Positions 53,762-62,626 of a DNA stretch of 64,000 bases are shown here, in pieces (the stretch's first letter is position 1; each line of letters opens with the position of its first letter). The notes beneath the pieces are model-generated. The model was given only the letters and a program-made list of their open reading frames with translations, searched no databases and had not been told where the DNA came from. Origin of the DNA: Peptostreptococcus stomatis DSM 17678 (lineage in GTDB: Bacteria > Bacillota > Clostridia > Peptostreptococcales > Peptostreptococcaceae); assembly GCF_000147675.1 (NCBI RefSeq), contig NZ_ADGQ01000071.1, positions 47,578 to 111,577 of the forward strand, read 5' to 3'. Position numbers and translations under genes: made by a program.

Positions 53762-56164
53762 ATGTCTAGAGTTGAGAGAAAAAGATTAGAAAAAGAAGCT
53801 AAAAAAAATAAGAAAACTAGACTTTTTAAATCCAAAGATAAGGAAGCGCAAAAGATAGACGGGGTTTTGGAATCTGATACATCTACAAAACTAGCTCCAA
53901 GACTTGATGCCGCTAGGGATGAAAAAGTTGATGACATAGATTTTGTAACAAAAAAGATAGAAGATAGGTTTATTGCAAGAGAAAACCAGAATGCAGACCC
54001 TATAATGAAGGGGCTTGGAAATAAACAAGAGGACAATGATGATATTAAGATGAAAAAAATGTCGAAGATGTCCATGAAGACTGCTGATAAAATAGTCTCA
54101 GTTGAAGATGAAGAAATGAGACTAAAGAGGAGGAGGGCCTACCTGGATAAACAAGGTCATGTCGACTCAGGTGAAATATCTCCAATTACCGTTGATGATA
54201 TCAGGACAGAAGAAGATATAAATCTAGGCTTATATGACAGGTCTCCTGAAAAGGAAATTAAGGATATTGAGCATAATTTAGAGTCTGATATCAATATAAA
54301 TGAGGTCAAGCATATAGATATAGAAAGGGCTCCATTTGAAGATGTCGTTAAGGTAGCTGAATCAAGGATTGCTGCTGAAAAAATCAGGCATGAGGAACAG
54401 AAAAAAGAAGAAGAGAAAATCTTAAAACAAGAGCAGATAAAGAAGGAAGTACTCGAAAAGGAATTGCGTGAAAGAGAGAAGTTGAAGACTCAGCAATTGA
54501 ATTTGGATATGGGGCAGGATGAAGAACCTAAACCTGAAATATCGAGTAAGAAGAAAGGATGGTTCAAGAAAAAGATGAGTGAAAAAGATAAGGAAGAAGT
54601 AAAGGGGCTTGAAGAAGCTAACAAGACTCAAGATACAAGCACACAAGAAAATAAACCTAACAAAGACAAGTCAGAAGAAGTAAAGGCCCAGGAAGTCAAA
54701 GAAGAACCTGTAGCAGACGTTGTAATGACAGAGAAAAAAATTGAAAGTGTAGAGAATAATGAAGAACCCAAGAAGGGTGGCTTCAAGAGAGTCTTAAAGA
54801 AATTATGTATATTCTTAATAGCAATTATAGCCCTTGTTTACATAGCAGGTTGTATAGTATTCAAGGATAGGTATTTTGTAAATACCAACATAAATGGTAT
54901 CAAGGCAGACCTAAAGACTCCTGGCGATATAGACAAGTTGGCTAGCGACAAGGCGGCTAACTATAAGCTGAATATCAGTGGTAGAAACGACGTCAAGGAC
55001 TCAATAAATGGAACAGATGTAGATATAGCCTATGTCAAGGACGGCAGTGCTGCCAAGATAAAGGAAGACCAAGGTTTCCTGGCATGGCCACTAGCATTTC
55101 TTGATAAGACAAATATAGATGGAAAGTTAAATGTAAAGTATGATGAAGCCAAGCTAAACGATGTAGTCAAGAAGCTTAACATATTTGACAAGAAGAATAT
55201 TAAGGCTCCGGTAAGTGCCTTCCCTAGGTTTGATGAGAAAAAGGGCGACTATGTAGTTGACAAGGGAGACCTTGGCAGTACACCAATAGAAGTTTCTGTT
55301 AAGAATTTTATAGCGACTTCTCTTAAGTCGGAGGCTACAGAGGTAGAATATCCAGCATCTGCCTATAAGAGCCAGAAGAACAAGGCTAATGACAAGAGGA
55401 TAGAAAAGGCCATAGCCCAGTTGAAGGAATATGACAATGTAAAGGTAGTATATGACTTCGAAAAGGAAAAGTATGTGGCTGGGACTAAGGATGTCAGCAC
55501 TATGTTTGATATAGCTTCTGAAGAAGACTATAAGGTGGAGTTAAGCAAGGACAAGGTGAGAGAATTTGTAAGAAGCTTAAGCAAGAAGTATTCTACATAT
55601 GGAGACGCTAGAGAAATCCCATCAGCATCTACTGGTGGTAAGTTAAAGGTTACTGGCGGTATATATGGTTGGTTGATCGATAGGGAAAAGGAAACTGACT
55701 ACCTGTATGACCTTGTAAAGGCAAAGAAAAGTGAAAATGATAGAAAACCTATATATGCCCAGACAGCTATAACAAGAGAAAATCAGGACTTGGGTAATGA
55801 GTTTATAGAGATTGACCTTACAAAGCAGCATATGTGGTTTGTTAGAGATGGTAAGGTAGTAGTAGATACACCTATAGTATCAGGAAATCCAAATCGTGGA
55901 GATGCTACACCTCCAGGTATATATCCTCTAAACTACAAGACGAGACATGCTACCTTAAGAGGACCAGGATATGCATCACCAGTTTCATACTGGATGCCTT
56001 TCAATGGTGATATAGGTATACATGATGCCAGTTGGCAGCCGGTATATGGTGGAAGCAGGTACCTATATGCAGGTTCACATGGATGTATAAATACACCTTA
56101 TAGTAAGGTGGCTCAGTTCTATGCACTTTCCAAGAAGGGAATGCCAGTAGTAGTACATTATTAG
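53762..56164 (+). CDS. L,D-transpeptidase (YkuD) with large charged cytoplasmic N-terminus
   Basis: 800 aa. Residues 1-345 are hydrophilic, rich in Lys/Glu, and contain a coiled-coil-like stretch (about 195-250) ending in repeated KKGWFKKK and KKGGFKRVLKK segments. One membrane helix lies near 347-369. Outside follow putative peptidoglycan-binding PG_binding_4-type units (about 380-640) and the YkuD domain, with catalytic His773/Cys775 in SHGCINTP. It makes 3-3 crosslinks in peptidoglycan, the main crosslink in C. difficile. The intracellular part is far longer than usual and may bind division or elongation proteins. Confidence 0.88.
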   Translation: MSRVERKRLEKEAKKNKKTRLFKSKDKEAQKIDGVLESDTSTKLAPRLDAARDEKVDDIDFVTKKIEDRFIARENQNADPIMKGLGNKQEDNDDIKMKKMSKMSMKTADKIVSVEDEEMRLKRRRAYLDKQGHVDSGEISPITVDDIRTEEDINLGLYDRSPEKEIKDIEHNLESDININEVKHIDIERAPFEDVVKVAESRIAAEKIRHEEQKKEEEKILKQEQIKKEVLEKELREREKLKTQQLNLDMGQDEEPKPEISSKKKGWFKKKMSEKDKEEVKGLEEANKTQDTSTQENKPNKDKSEEVKAQEVKEEPVADVVMTEKKIESVENNEEPKKGGFKRVLKKLCIFLIAIIALVYIAGCIVFKDRYFVNTNINGIKADLKTPGDIDKLASDKAANYKLNISGRNDVKDSINGTDVDIAYVKDGSAAKIKEDQGFLAWPLAFLDKTNIDGKLNVKYDEAKLNDVVKKLNIFDKKNIKAPVSAFPRFDEKKGDYVVDKGDLGSTPIEVSVKNFIATSLKSEATEVEYPASAYKSQKNKANDKRIEKAIAQLKEYDNVKVVYDFEKEKYVAGTKDVSTMFDIASEEDYKVELSKDKVREFVRSLSKKYSTYGDAREIPSASTGGKLKVTGGIYGWLIDREKETDYLYDLVKAKKSENDRKPIYAQTAITRENQDLGNEFIEIDLTKQHMWFVRDGKVVVDTPIVSGNPNRGDATPPGIYPLNYKTRHATLRGPGYASPVSYWMPFNGDIGIHDASWQPVYGGSRYLYAGSHGCINTPYSKVAQFYALSKKGMPVVVHY

Positions 56165-56172
56165 GATTAAAT

Positions 56173-56212
56173 AGCATCTACAATCAATATATTGATTGTA
56201 GGTGCTTATTTT
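56173..56212 (+). terminator. Rho-independent terminator after the L,D-transpeptidase gene
   Basis: A 15-bp stem with one G-U pair, arms 56173-56187 and 56192-56206, followed by T-rich sequence. Confidence 0.85.
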
Positions 56213-56267
56213 TGTCTTGAAAGGGTATAGATAAACCATAAGTATTTAAGAAAGGGAAATATATTTA

Positions 56268-58376
56268 ATGACTAGTTATGTTGAGTTAAATAATGAAGTT
56301 ATTGTGAGAGATATAGAGGGCAAGTACCAACTCCACAAGGACAAGGAGGCCTTAGACCTATACCTAAGGGATTCTATAGATGGTAGGTCTATGAAGTTTG
56401 AATCTATATCAGACAAGATTAAGTATCTTGTAGATAATAATTACTATGAAAAAGAGATAATTGACAAGTACAGTATGGACTTTATAGGAGACTTACACGA
56501 GTATATAAAGAGTTTTGGTTTTAGTTTTCAGTCATATATGAGTGCCAGCAAGTTTTATGAAAACTATGCCCTAAAGTCAGATGACGGGGAGTACATACTA
56601 GAAGACTATAATGATAAGATTTTAATATGTTCACTAGCCATAGCAAATGGTGATACTGAAGTAGCAAAGAAGGTAGCCAAGAGGCTGATTAGACAGGAAT
56701 TCCAGCCAGCTACACCAACCTTCCTGAATTTAGGTAGGAAGAGGGCTGGTGAGTTAGTGAGCTGTTTTTTGCTTACAGTAGAAGATTCATGCGAAGGGAT
56801 TAGCTATGCAGTAGCTTCTGCCAACCACCTATCAAAAATAGGTGGAGGAGTAGCCCTAAATTTGACTAGACTAAGGGCCAGGGCAGAATCTATAAAGGGA
56901 ATAGAAGGTGCCAGTGGGGGTGTAGTTGGTGTTGCCAAAATGTTGGAACAGAGTTTCAGCTACTTCAACCAGATGGGGGCTAGACAGGGGGCAGGTGCAG
57001 TTTACCTAAATGTCCTACACGCAGACTTTGATGCCCTTATGGATACCAAGAAGATAAATGCAGATGAGAGGGTCAGACTTGCTACCCTTTCAATAGGGGC
57101 CATTATACCGGATGTATTTATGAGGCTGGCTGAAAAGAACGAGACAGGCTATGCCTTTTACCCACACTCAATTTATAAGAAGTATGGCCTTCATTTAGAT
57201 GACCTAAATATGGAGGAATGGTATGATAAGTTGGTAGCTGATCCGGATATCAGGAAGAAAGAAATTAACCCAAGACAGTACCTGACTAGGATAGCAGCTA
57301 CACAGATGGAGTCCGGCTATCCATATATAGTATATATAGACACAGCCAATAGGGACCATACCCTAAAAGACCTAGGTATGATTAGGATGTCCAATCTTTG
57401 TTGTGAGATCTTCCAGTACCAGGAGCCTTCCCAGATTGAGTCCTATGGGTCAAGTGCCAGCCAGTGGGGCCAGGATGTATCTTGTAACCTGGGTTCCTTG
57501 AACATAGTCAACCTAATGGAAAGTAAGGAAGTTGACAAGGCCATAGACACTGCAGTAAGGTTCCTGACAGATGTGAGTGATAGGACAGATATCCACCAGG
57601 TACCTACTATAAAGATGGGTAATGACAAGAGTCATTCAATAGGGCTTGGTGCCATGAACCTACATGGTTATTTGATGAAAAATAATATAATGTATGTAAC
57701 AGATGAGGCAGTAGAATTTGCTGATGTATTTTTTGCCATGATGAGGTATTATGCCATCAAGACTTCTATGGAAATAGCAAGGGAGAGAAAGGAAACCTTT
57801 GAAGGCTTTGAAAAGTCAGAGTATGCCAAGGGAAGAGCCAGTGATGTCCTGGGTAAATACTATGAAGTAGACTTTAGGCCAAAGTCTGACAAGGTTAAAA
57901 AACTATTTGAGGGTATTTATGTGCCTGATAAGAATGATTGGGCCAAATTGCTTGACGAGGTCAAGGAGGTCGGAATTTACAATGCCTATTTGATGGCTAT
58001 AGCACCTACACAGAGTATCAGTTATGTACAAAATTCCACATCTTCTATCATGCCTATAACAGAGCAGATAGAGGTGAGGATTTACGGTGACTCGACTACC
58101 ATTTACCCAATGCCTTTCTTGACTAATGAAAATATGCTTTTCTACAGGTCAGCCTACAATACAGACATGTTCAAGGTTATAGATGTAGTGGCAGCTGCCC
58201 AGGGGCACGTAGACCAGGGAATTTCAACTACACTCTTTGTAACAGATGATAAGACTACTAGAGATATAGCCAGGTATTATATATATGCATATAAGAAGGG
58301 CTTGAAGAGCCTTTATTACACAAGGACTAAGATGTTGAGAGAGTTAAATAATGAATGCCTATCATGTTCGGTTTAG
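56268..58376 (+). CDS. nrdE: Class Ib ribonucleoside-diphosphate reductase alpha subunit NrdE
   Basis: 702 aa, typical of NrdE, without the N-terminal ATP cone of class Ia. The active-site Asn-Cys-Glu is in SNLCCEI, the substrate-binding PATPTFLNLG and redox Cys in ELVSCFLL are intact, radical-transfer tyrosines are in SLYYTRT, and the C-terminal redox pair is in ECLSCSV. It reduces ribonucleotides with NrdF and is re-reduced by NrdH or thioredoxin. nrdI and nrdH, usual neighbours, are not seen here. Confidence 0.94.
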   Translation: MTSYVELNNEVIVRDIEGKYQLHKDKEALDLYLRDSIDGRSMKFESISDKIKYLVDNNYYEKEIIDKYSMDFIGDLHEYIKSFGFSFQSYMSASKFYENYALKSDDGEYILEDYNDKILICSLAIANGDTEVAKKVAKRLIRQEFQPATPTFLNLGRKRAGELVSCFLLTVEDSCEGISYAVASANHLSKIGGGVALNLTRLRARAESIKGIEGASGGVVGVAKMLEQSFSYFNQMGARQGAGAVYLNVLHADFDALMDTKKINADERVRLATLSIGAIIPDVFMRLAEKNETGYAFYPHSIYKKYGLHLDDLNMEEWYDKLVADPDIRKKEINPRQYLTRIAATQMESGYPYIVYIDTANRDHTLKDLGMIRMSNLCCEIFQYQEPSQIESYGSSASQWGQDVSCNLGSLNIVNLMESKEVDKAIDTAVRFLTDVSDRTDIHQVPTIKMGNDKSHSIGLGAMNLHGYLMKNNIMYVTDEAVEFADVFFAMMRYYAIKTSMEIARERKETFEGFEKSEYAKGRASDVLGKYYEVDFRPKSDKVKKLFEGIYVPDKNDWAKLLDEVKEVGIYNAYLMAIAPTQSISYVQNSTSSIMPITEQIEVRIYGDSTTIYPMPFLTNENMLFYRSAYNTDMFKVIDVVAAAQGHVDQGISTTLFVTDDKTTRDIARYYIYAYKKGLKSLYYTRTKMLRELNNECLSCSV

Positions 58377-58406
58377 GTAGAGGTTTTATTTTAGACGGGG
58401 GAAATT

Positions 58407-59393
58407 ATGACTAAGGAAAAATATGTAGATGTTTTTAATACAGTCCACAAGGCTGTTAATTGGGATACGGAAGATGACGATTTTACCCAAGCCTTTTGGG
58501 ATGAAAATGTAAAACAATTTTGGTTGCCTGAAGAAGTACCAATTTCTAAGGATATACCTAGTTGGTCCCAGCTAAGTGAGAGCGAGAGGGTCCTTTATAA
58601 GAGGGTTCTAGCAGGGCTTACACTACTGGACACAAAGCAGGGTAATGATGGTATACCTTCAATGATGGAATTGACAGAGAACTTCCAGAGGAAGGCCGTC
58701 TTATCTTTTATGGGGACCATGGAAGAGATTCATGCAAAGAGTTATTCAAGTATCTTTACGACACTCCTATCAAAGCAGGAGATAAATGACCTGTTTGTAT
58801 GGATAGAGGAGGAGCCTCTTCTACAGAACAAGGCTAAGTTGGTATTGAGACAGTATAAGAATACCCACACACCGAAGGGCCTATATATGTCAATGGCCAC
58901 TAGTGTATTCTTAGAATCCTTCTTGTTCTATAGCGGGTTTTTCTATCCTCTTTTCCTAGCAGGCCAGGGAAAGATGATATCAAGTGGCGAAATTATATCC
59001 CTGATATTGAGGGATGAGTCCCTACATGGCAAGTATATTGGTCTTTTGGCCCAGGAAAAGTTCAATGAATTCCACTATGATGACAAGAATGAATTGAAGG
59101 AGAAGGTGTATTCCCTACTTAAGGAATTGATGGAAAATGAAGAAAAGTATACAAAACTTCTGTATGAGGGGTCTGGTCTAGAAGAGCAGGTTATCAATTT
59201 CTTGAAGTACAATGCCAATACAGCCCTTACAAATATGGGATTTGAAGAATTTTACAAGGTAGAGCCTGTAAATGCCATAGTCCTTAATGGCTTAAGTACA
59301 GAGACAAAGACACACGACTTTTTCTCAACTAAGGGTAATGGCTACCAGAAGGGCATATATGAAGAACTAACAGATGAAGATTTTATATTTTAG
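58407..59393 (+). CDS. nrdF: Class Ib ribonucleotide reductase beta subunit NrdF
   Basis: 328 aa. All metal ligands can be placed: Asp in LTLLDTKQ, Glu and His in EEIHAKSYSSIF, Glu in LESFLFYSGF, Glu and His in RDESLHGKY. The radical Tyr is the Y of HAKSY, four residues after the His. It carries a dimanganese or diiron tyrosyl cofactor. It starts 30 bases after nrdE and ends at a terminator. The dimanganese form needs NrdI, which must be encoded elsewhere. Confidence 0.94.
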   Translation: MTKEKYVDVFNTVHKAVNWDTEDDDFTQAFWDENVKQFWLPEEVPISKDIPSWSQLSESERVLYKRVLAGLTLLDTKQGNDGIPSMMELTENFQRKAVLSFMGTMEEIHAKSYSSIFTTLLSKQEINDLFVWIEEEPLLQNKAKLVLRQYKNTHTPKGLYMSMATSVFLESFLFYSGFFYPLFLAGQGKMISSGEIISLILRDESLHGKYIGLLAQEKFNEFHYDDKNELKEKVYSLLKELMENEEKYTKLLYEGSGLEEQVINFLKYNANTALTNMGFEEFYKVEPVNAIVLNGLSTETKTHDFFSTKGNGYQKGIYEELTDEDFIF

Positions 59394-59417
59394 GATGGCT
59401 TATGCTATCCTATTTTT
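59391..59417 (+). terminator. Rho-independent terminator of nrdEF
   Basis: Stem TAGGATGGC/GCTATCCTA with a four-base loop and five T; it overlaps the nrdF stop codon. Confidence 0.85.
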
Positions 59418-59475
59418 CTTGAAAAATTAATAAAAACTTAAGATTTGTATAGACTTTATATTTAGTTTTTTTAGC

Positions 59476-59490
59476 TATACTATTAGTATA
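59476..59490. promoter_or_regulatory. TATACT-ATT-AGTATA dyad before the glycolipid genes
   Basis: A perfect 6-3-6 dyad about 50 bases before the first gene, where a -10 box (TATACT) is expected. It could be an operator. Confidence 0.35.
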
Positions 59491-59538
59491 AAGAAACAGA
59501 CTTTAATATAAAAATGCTTAGGAAAAGGAGGACTACAA

Positions 59539-60702
59539 ATGAAGATAGCAATTTTGACTGCAAAATTTGGTATGGGCCATATGTCAGCATCTAAATCTAT
59601 AATGCAAGATATACAAGCATATTATAAGAATGATGATATAGAGATAATAGACTTTTATGAATACGCCTTGCCTCATCTATCTGGATATATGTACAAGTCC
59701 TTTGACCTATTATTAAAGTACGCAAAAGGAATTTACAGTTTCTATTATTCAATCAATGATAAGAAGGTGACAGGTGTTGATCTCCTAACTAGGGTATTTG
59801 CCAGTGCCTGTAAAAAAATGGTAGATGAGATGGAACCAGACTTGGTAATATCTACCTTCCCTATGATTTCTAGGGGTGTGGGTTATTACAAGGAAAAGTA
59901 TGAATCTGACCTAGAATTGATTACATGCATTACAGATGTAAGTAGCCACTATGAGTGGTTGGTTGATGGAACTGACCAGTATTTGGTTGCCTGTCCGGAT
60001 GTAAAGTATGAAATGATTCACAAGGGTATTGACCCTGATAAGATAGTAGTTTATGGTATTCCTGTGGCAGAAAAGTTTAAAAATAGACAAGAAAGCAAGA
60101 AGGCAGGTCGTTTGATCAGTGATAATATAATAGGTATGCCTGAGCTTAAGAAGGGCAAGGAAATCCTAATAATGGGTGGTGGCCTAGGTATATTACCTAA
60201 GAGCCAGGCCTTCTATGAGGACTTAAATTCAGCCCCTGGGATTCATACTACAATAGTTGCTGGTAACAATAAGGAAATATACAAGAACCTACATGGCAAG
60301 TATGAAAACATTACAGTATTAGGTTTTACAGACCAGGTAGACAGCTTGATGGAAAGGGCAGACTGCATAGTGACAAAGCCAGGTGGAATAACTGTATTTG
60401 AAGCCATATACTCAAATACACCTATAATTTCATTTGCCCCAACCCTACCTAATGAACAGAGGAATGTGGAATTTATAGAAGATAATAATTTCGGTATTCT
60501 TCTGACTGAGAACCCAGATGTAAGTGTTAAGACCATAGTTGACCTGGTAAGTGATGACAGGGTCCTAGAGGGTATGCGTTCAAGTATGGCAAGCTTTGTA
60601 GCCAAGTTGAACAGGGCCTACTTCAAGGAGTACAGCTATGCAGGTAGGCATAATTACGGCCTAGGAATCTACCACGATTCAAGGAAGATATATTCTTATT
60701 AA
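59539..60702 (+). CDS. hexS: MGDG-synthase-like glycosyltransferase (HexS-like)
   Basis: 387 aa, GT28-type. The N-terminal MGDG-synthase half starts ILTAKFGMGHMSASKSI, the acceptor-lipid segment. The C-terminal half has IMGGGLGI, VLGFTDQVDSLMERADCIVTKPGGITVFEA, the UDP-sugar site. It is followed by a polysaccharide-deacetylase-like gene and an MprF-like flippase gene. This is the order of hexSDF in C. difficile, which makes and flips an aminohexosyl glycolipid linked to daptomycin and bacitracin resistance. HexS adds the N-acetylhexose. Symbol assigned by family and order. Confidence 0.75.
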   Translation: MKIAILTAKFGMGHMSASKSIMQDIQAYYKNDDIEIIDFYEYALPHLSGYMYKSFDLLLKYAKGIYSFYYSINDKKVTGVDLLTRVFASACKKMVDEMEPDLVISTFPMISRGVGYYKEKYESDLELITCITDVSSHYEWLVDGTDQYLVACPDVKYEMIHKGIDPDKIVVYGIPVAEKFKNRQESKKAGRLISDNIIGMPELKKGKEILIMGGGLGILPKSQAFYEDLNSAPGIHTTIVAGNNKEIYKNLHGKYENITVLGFTDQVDSLMERADCIVTKPGGITVFEAIYSNTPIISFAPTLPNEQRNVEFIEDNNFGILLTENPDVSVKTIVDLVSDDRVLEGMRSSMASFVAKLNRAYFKEYSYAGRHNYGLGIYHDSRKIYSY

Positions 60703-60790
60703 TAGGAATAAAAGGGTCGTTACCAGTAGGCTAATTTATAGTGAGTAATTAATCGCAAATTGTAATTAATCTTTAATATAAATATAGTAT

Positions 60791-60818
60791 TAAAAGTTGC
60801 CTTTGCGGGCAACTTTTA
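60791..60818 (+). other. 11-bp intercistronic hairpin
   Basis: TAAAAGTTGCC pairs perfectly with GGCAACTTTTA around a six-base loop, without a T run. It sits between the glycosyltransferase and deacetylase genes and may protect or attenuate the mRNA. Confidence 0.6.
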
Positions 60819-60843
60819 GTCTATGTAAGGAGATGGAATAAAT

Positions 60844-61533
60844 ATGTATATTTTATATTTGTTTTTAATAGTAGTCTTGGTATTTGTGGTTCATTCTATC
60901 CTGCCTACCTACTATAATAAAATTTTTAATAAGGAGGTCGTTAGGACTACAGGTCAAAATAATAAAATAATGTTGACCTTTGATGATGGGCCTGATGATA
61001 GATATATACATGACTTGTTGGAAGTCTTGGACCAAAATCAAGTCAAGGCCACATTTTTTATGGTGGCAGAAAATGCCCAAAAAAACAGACAGATTGTAGA
61101 CAAGATACTAGGAGGTGGCCACAAGGTCGGTCTCCACTCTTGGCAGCATAAAAATGCCATGCTTTACTCATATTCATATACTAAAAGGGATTTTGAAAAT
61201 AGCTTTAGGATTATGAAGGGTTTGGGCCTAGAAGAGATGCTTTATAGACCACCTTGGGGGCATACAAATATATTCTCTAACCATTTCGTAAAAAGGTATG
61301 GGATGAAGATGATATACTGGGATGTGATGGCAGAAGACTGGGAAGCCCAGGCAAGCCCAGAATCGATTAGGAAGAAATTGTTGGATAGGACTAGTCCAAC
61401 TAGTATAATATGCCTGCATGATGCAGGGGAAAATTCTGGTGGGGCAGCTGGAGCACCTAAAAATACTATCGAAGGTCTAAAGCTAGCCATACCAGAATTG
61501 AAGGCCAAGGGGTATGAATTTATCCTACCCTAG
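60844..61533 (+). CDS. hexD: Polysaccharide deacetylase (HexD-like)
   Basis: 229 aa. One N-terminal membrane helix places the catalytic domain outside. NodB motifs: TFDDGPD (first Asp pair), HSWQH (metal His pair), RPPWG and a late LHDAG. It removes acetyl from N-acetylated sugars; here the likely substrate is the glycolipid made by the upstream enzyme, leaving a free amine with positive charge. AAGGAG precedes the start, and the flippase gene starts 25 bases after the stop. Confidence 0.78.
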   Translation: MYILYLFLIVVLVFVVHSILPTYYNKIFNKEVVRTTGQNNKIMLTFDDGPDDRYIHDLLEVLDQNQVKATFFMVAENAQKNRQIVDKILGGGHKVGLHSWQHKNAMLYSYSYTKRDFENSFRIMKGLGLEEMLYRPPWGHTNIFSNHFVKRYGMKMIYWDVMAEDWEAQASPESIRKKLLDRTSPTSIICLHDAGENSGGAAGAPKNTIEGLKLAIPELKAKGYEFILP

Positions 61534-61558
61534 GCTATGATAGGTTTTAGGAGGTAAA

Positions 61559-62602
61559 ATGGAGGGTTTAAAGAATAAAAAAAGCCAGTTTATAGGCATA
61601 ACAATAATGGTGGTCTTGATGGTCTTTACCATATCCCAGGTATTGAAGGGGGAGTCAGTTGACTCTATAATGAGGGCCCTTAGGTCAGTCAAGCCTATAT
61701 ATATCCTGGTAGGAATAGGAATGATGCTGGTATATGCTTCATTTGAGGGGATAAACATATGGTTAATTGTCAAGGGCCTTAAGCAAAAAACATCCATATT
61801 TAAGTGTATAGGCTATGGTTTTGTAGGCTTCTATTTTAGTTCCATAACTCCTTCTGCATCCGGGGGTCAACCTGCCCAGGTATATTTTATGAAGAAGGAT
61901 GGCATTAGTGTGACTTCATCTTCATTGACCCTTATGTTGATTCTTTTTACCCACCAGCTGGGAGTAGTCATATATGCTCTTATAGGAGTCTTACTAAATA
62001 CTAATATAGGGGGGTCACAGTTAGCTAATACCCTTCTTTTAGCCTTTGGTTTTATAACAAATGCCCTGCTTTTAATCGGCATTATAATGCTTGTATACTG
62101 GCCAAAATTGGTCTTCAAGATATTGAACTTTTTCGGCCTCCTACTACACAGGACTAGGATAATAAAAAATAGGGAGAAAATAGAAAAGAAGATATCTAGC
62201 TCTGTTGAAGAATATGAGCGTGGGGCCATATATATGAGAAATAATTCAATCCTAATATTAAAGGTAACCCTACTAACTGTGGTCCAGATTAGCCTCTTAT
62301 ATGCAGTTCCTTATGTAATATACAAGGGTTTTGGCCTTAGTGGTTATTCGGTCATGGACTTGATTTTGATGCAGGCCATATTGAATATAGCTGTATCGTC
62401 CTTACCACTCCCAGGTGGGGTAGGGGCAAGTGAGTCCTTGTTCCTAGGTATGTTTAGTGTTTTCTATGGAAAAAAACTCCTTATACCTGGAATGTTGTTG
62501 ACGAGGATATCAAACTTCTATTCAGTTTTGGTAATTAGTGGTATAATATCATTAGTAATGTACTTATGGCCTAGCAAGAACCAGGTCGTAGAGGACATTT
62601 AA
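61559..62602 (+). CDS. hexF: MprF-like lipid flippase (HexF-like, LPG_synthase_TM family)
   Basis: 347 aa, nearly all hydrophobic, about eight membrane segments. FYFSSITPSASGGQPAQVYFMKKDGIS and LPLPGGVGASES are signatures of the UPF0104/LPG synthase membrane region. It lacks the cytoplasmic aminoacyl-transfer domain of MprF, so it should only flip lipid. Position after the glycosyltransferase and deacetylase supports export of an aminoglycolipid. AGGAGG precedes the ATG. Confidence 0.75.
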   Translation: MEGLKNKKSQFIGITIMVVLMVFTISQVLKGESVDSIMRALRSVKPIYILVGIGMMLVYASFEGINIWLIVKGLKQKTSIFKCIGYGFVGFYFSSITPSASGGQPAQVYFMKKDGISVTSSSLTLMLILFTHQLGVVIYALIGVLLNTNIGGSQLANTLLLAFGFITNALLLIGIIMLVYWPKLVFKILNFFGLLLHRTRIIKNREKIEKKISSSVEEYERGAIYMRNNSILILKVTLLTVVQISLLYAVPYVIYKGFGLSGYSVMDLILMQAILNIAVSSLPLPGGVGASESLFLGMFSVFYGKKLLIPGMLLTRISNFYSVLVISGIISLVMYLWPSKNQVVEDI

Positions 62603-62626
62603 ATCTTACTGAAAAGAAGGCAATAT

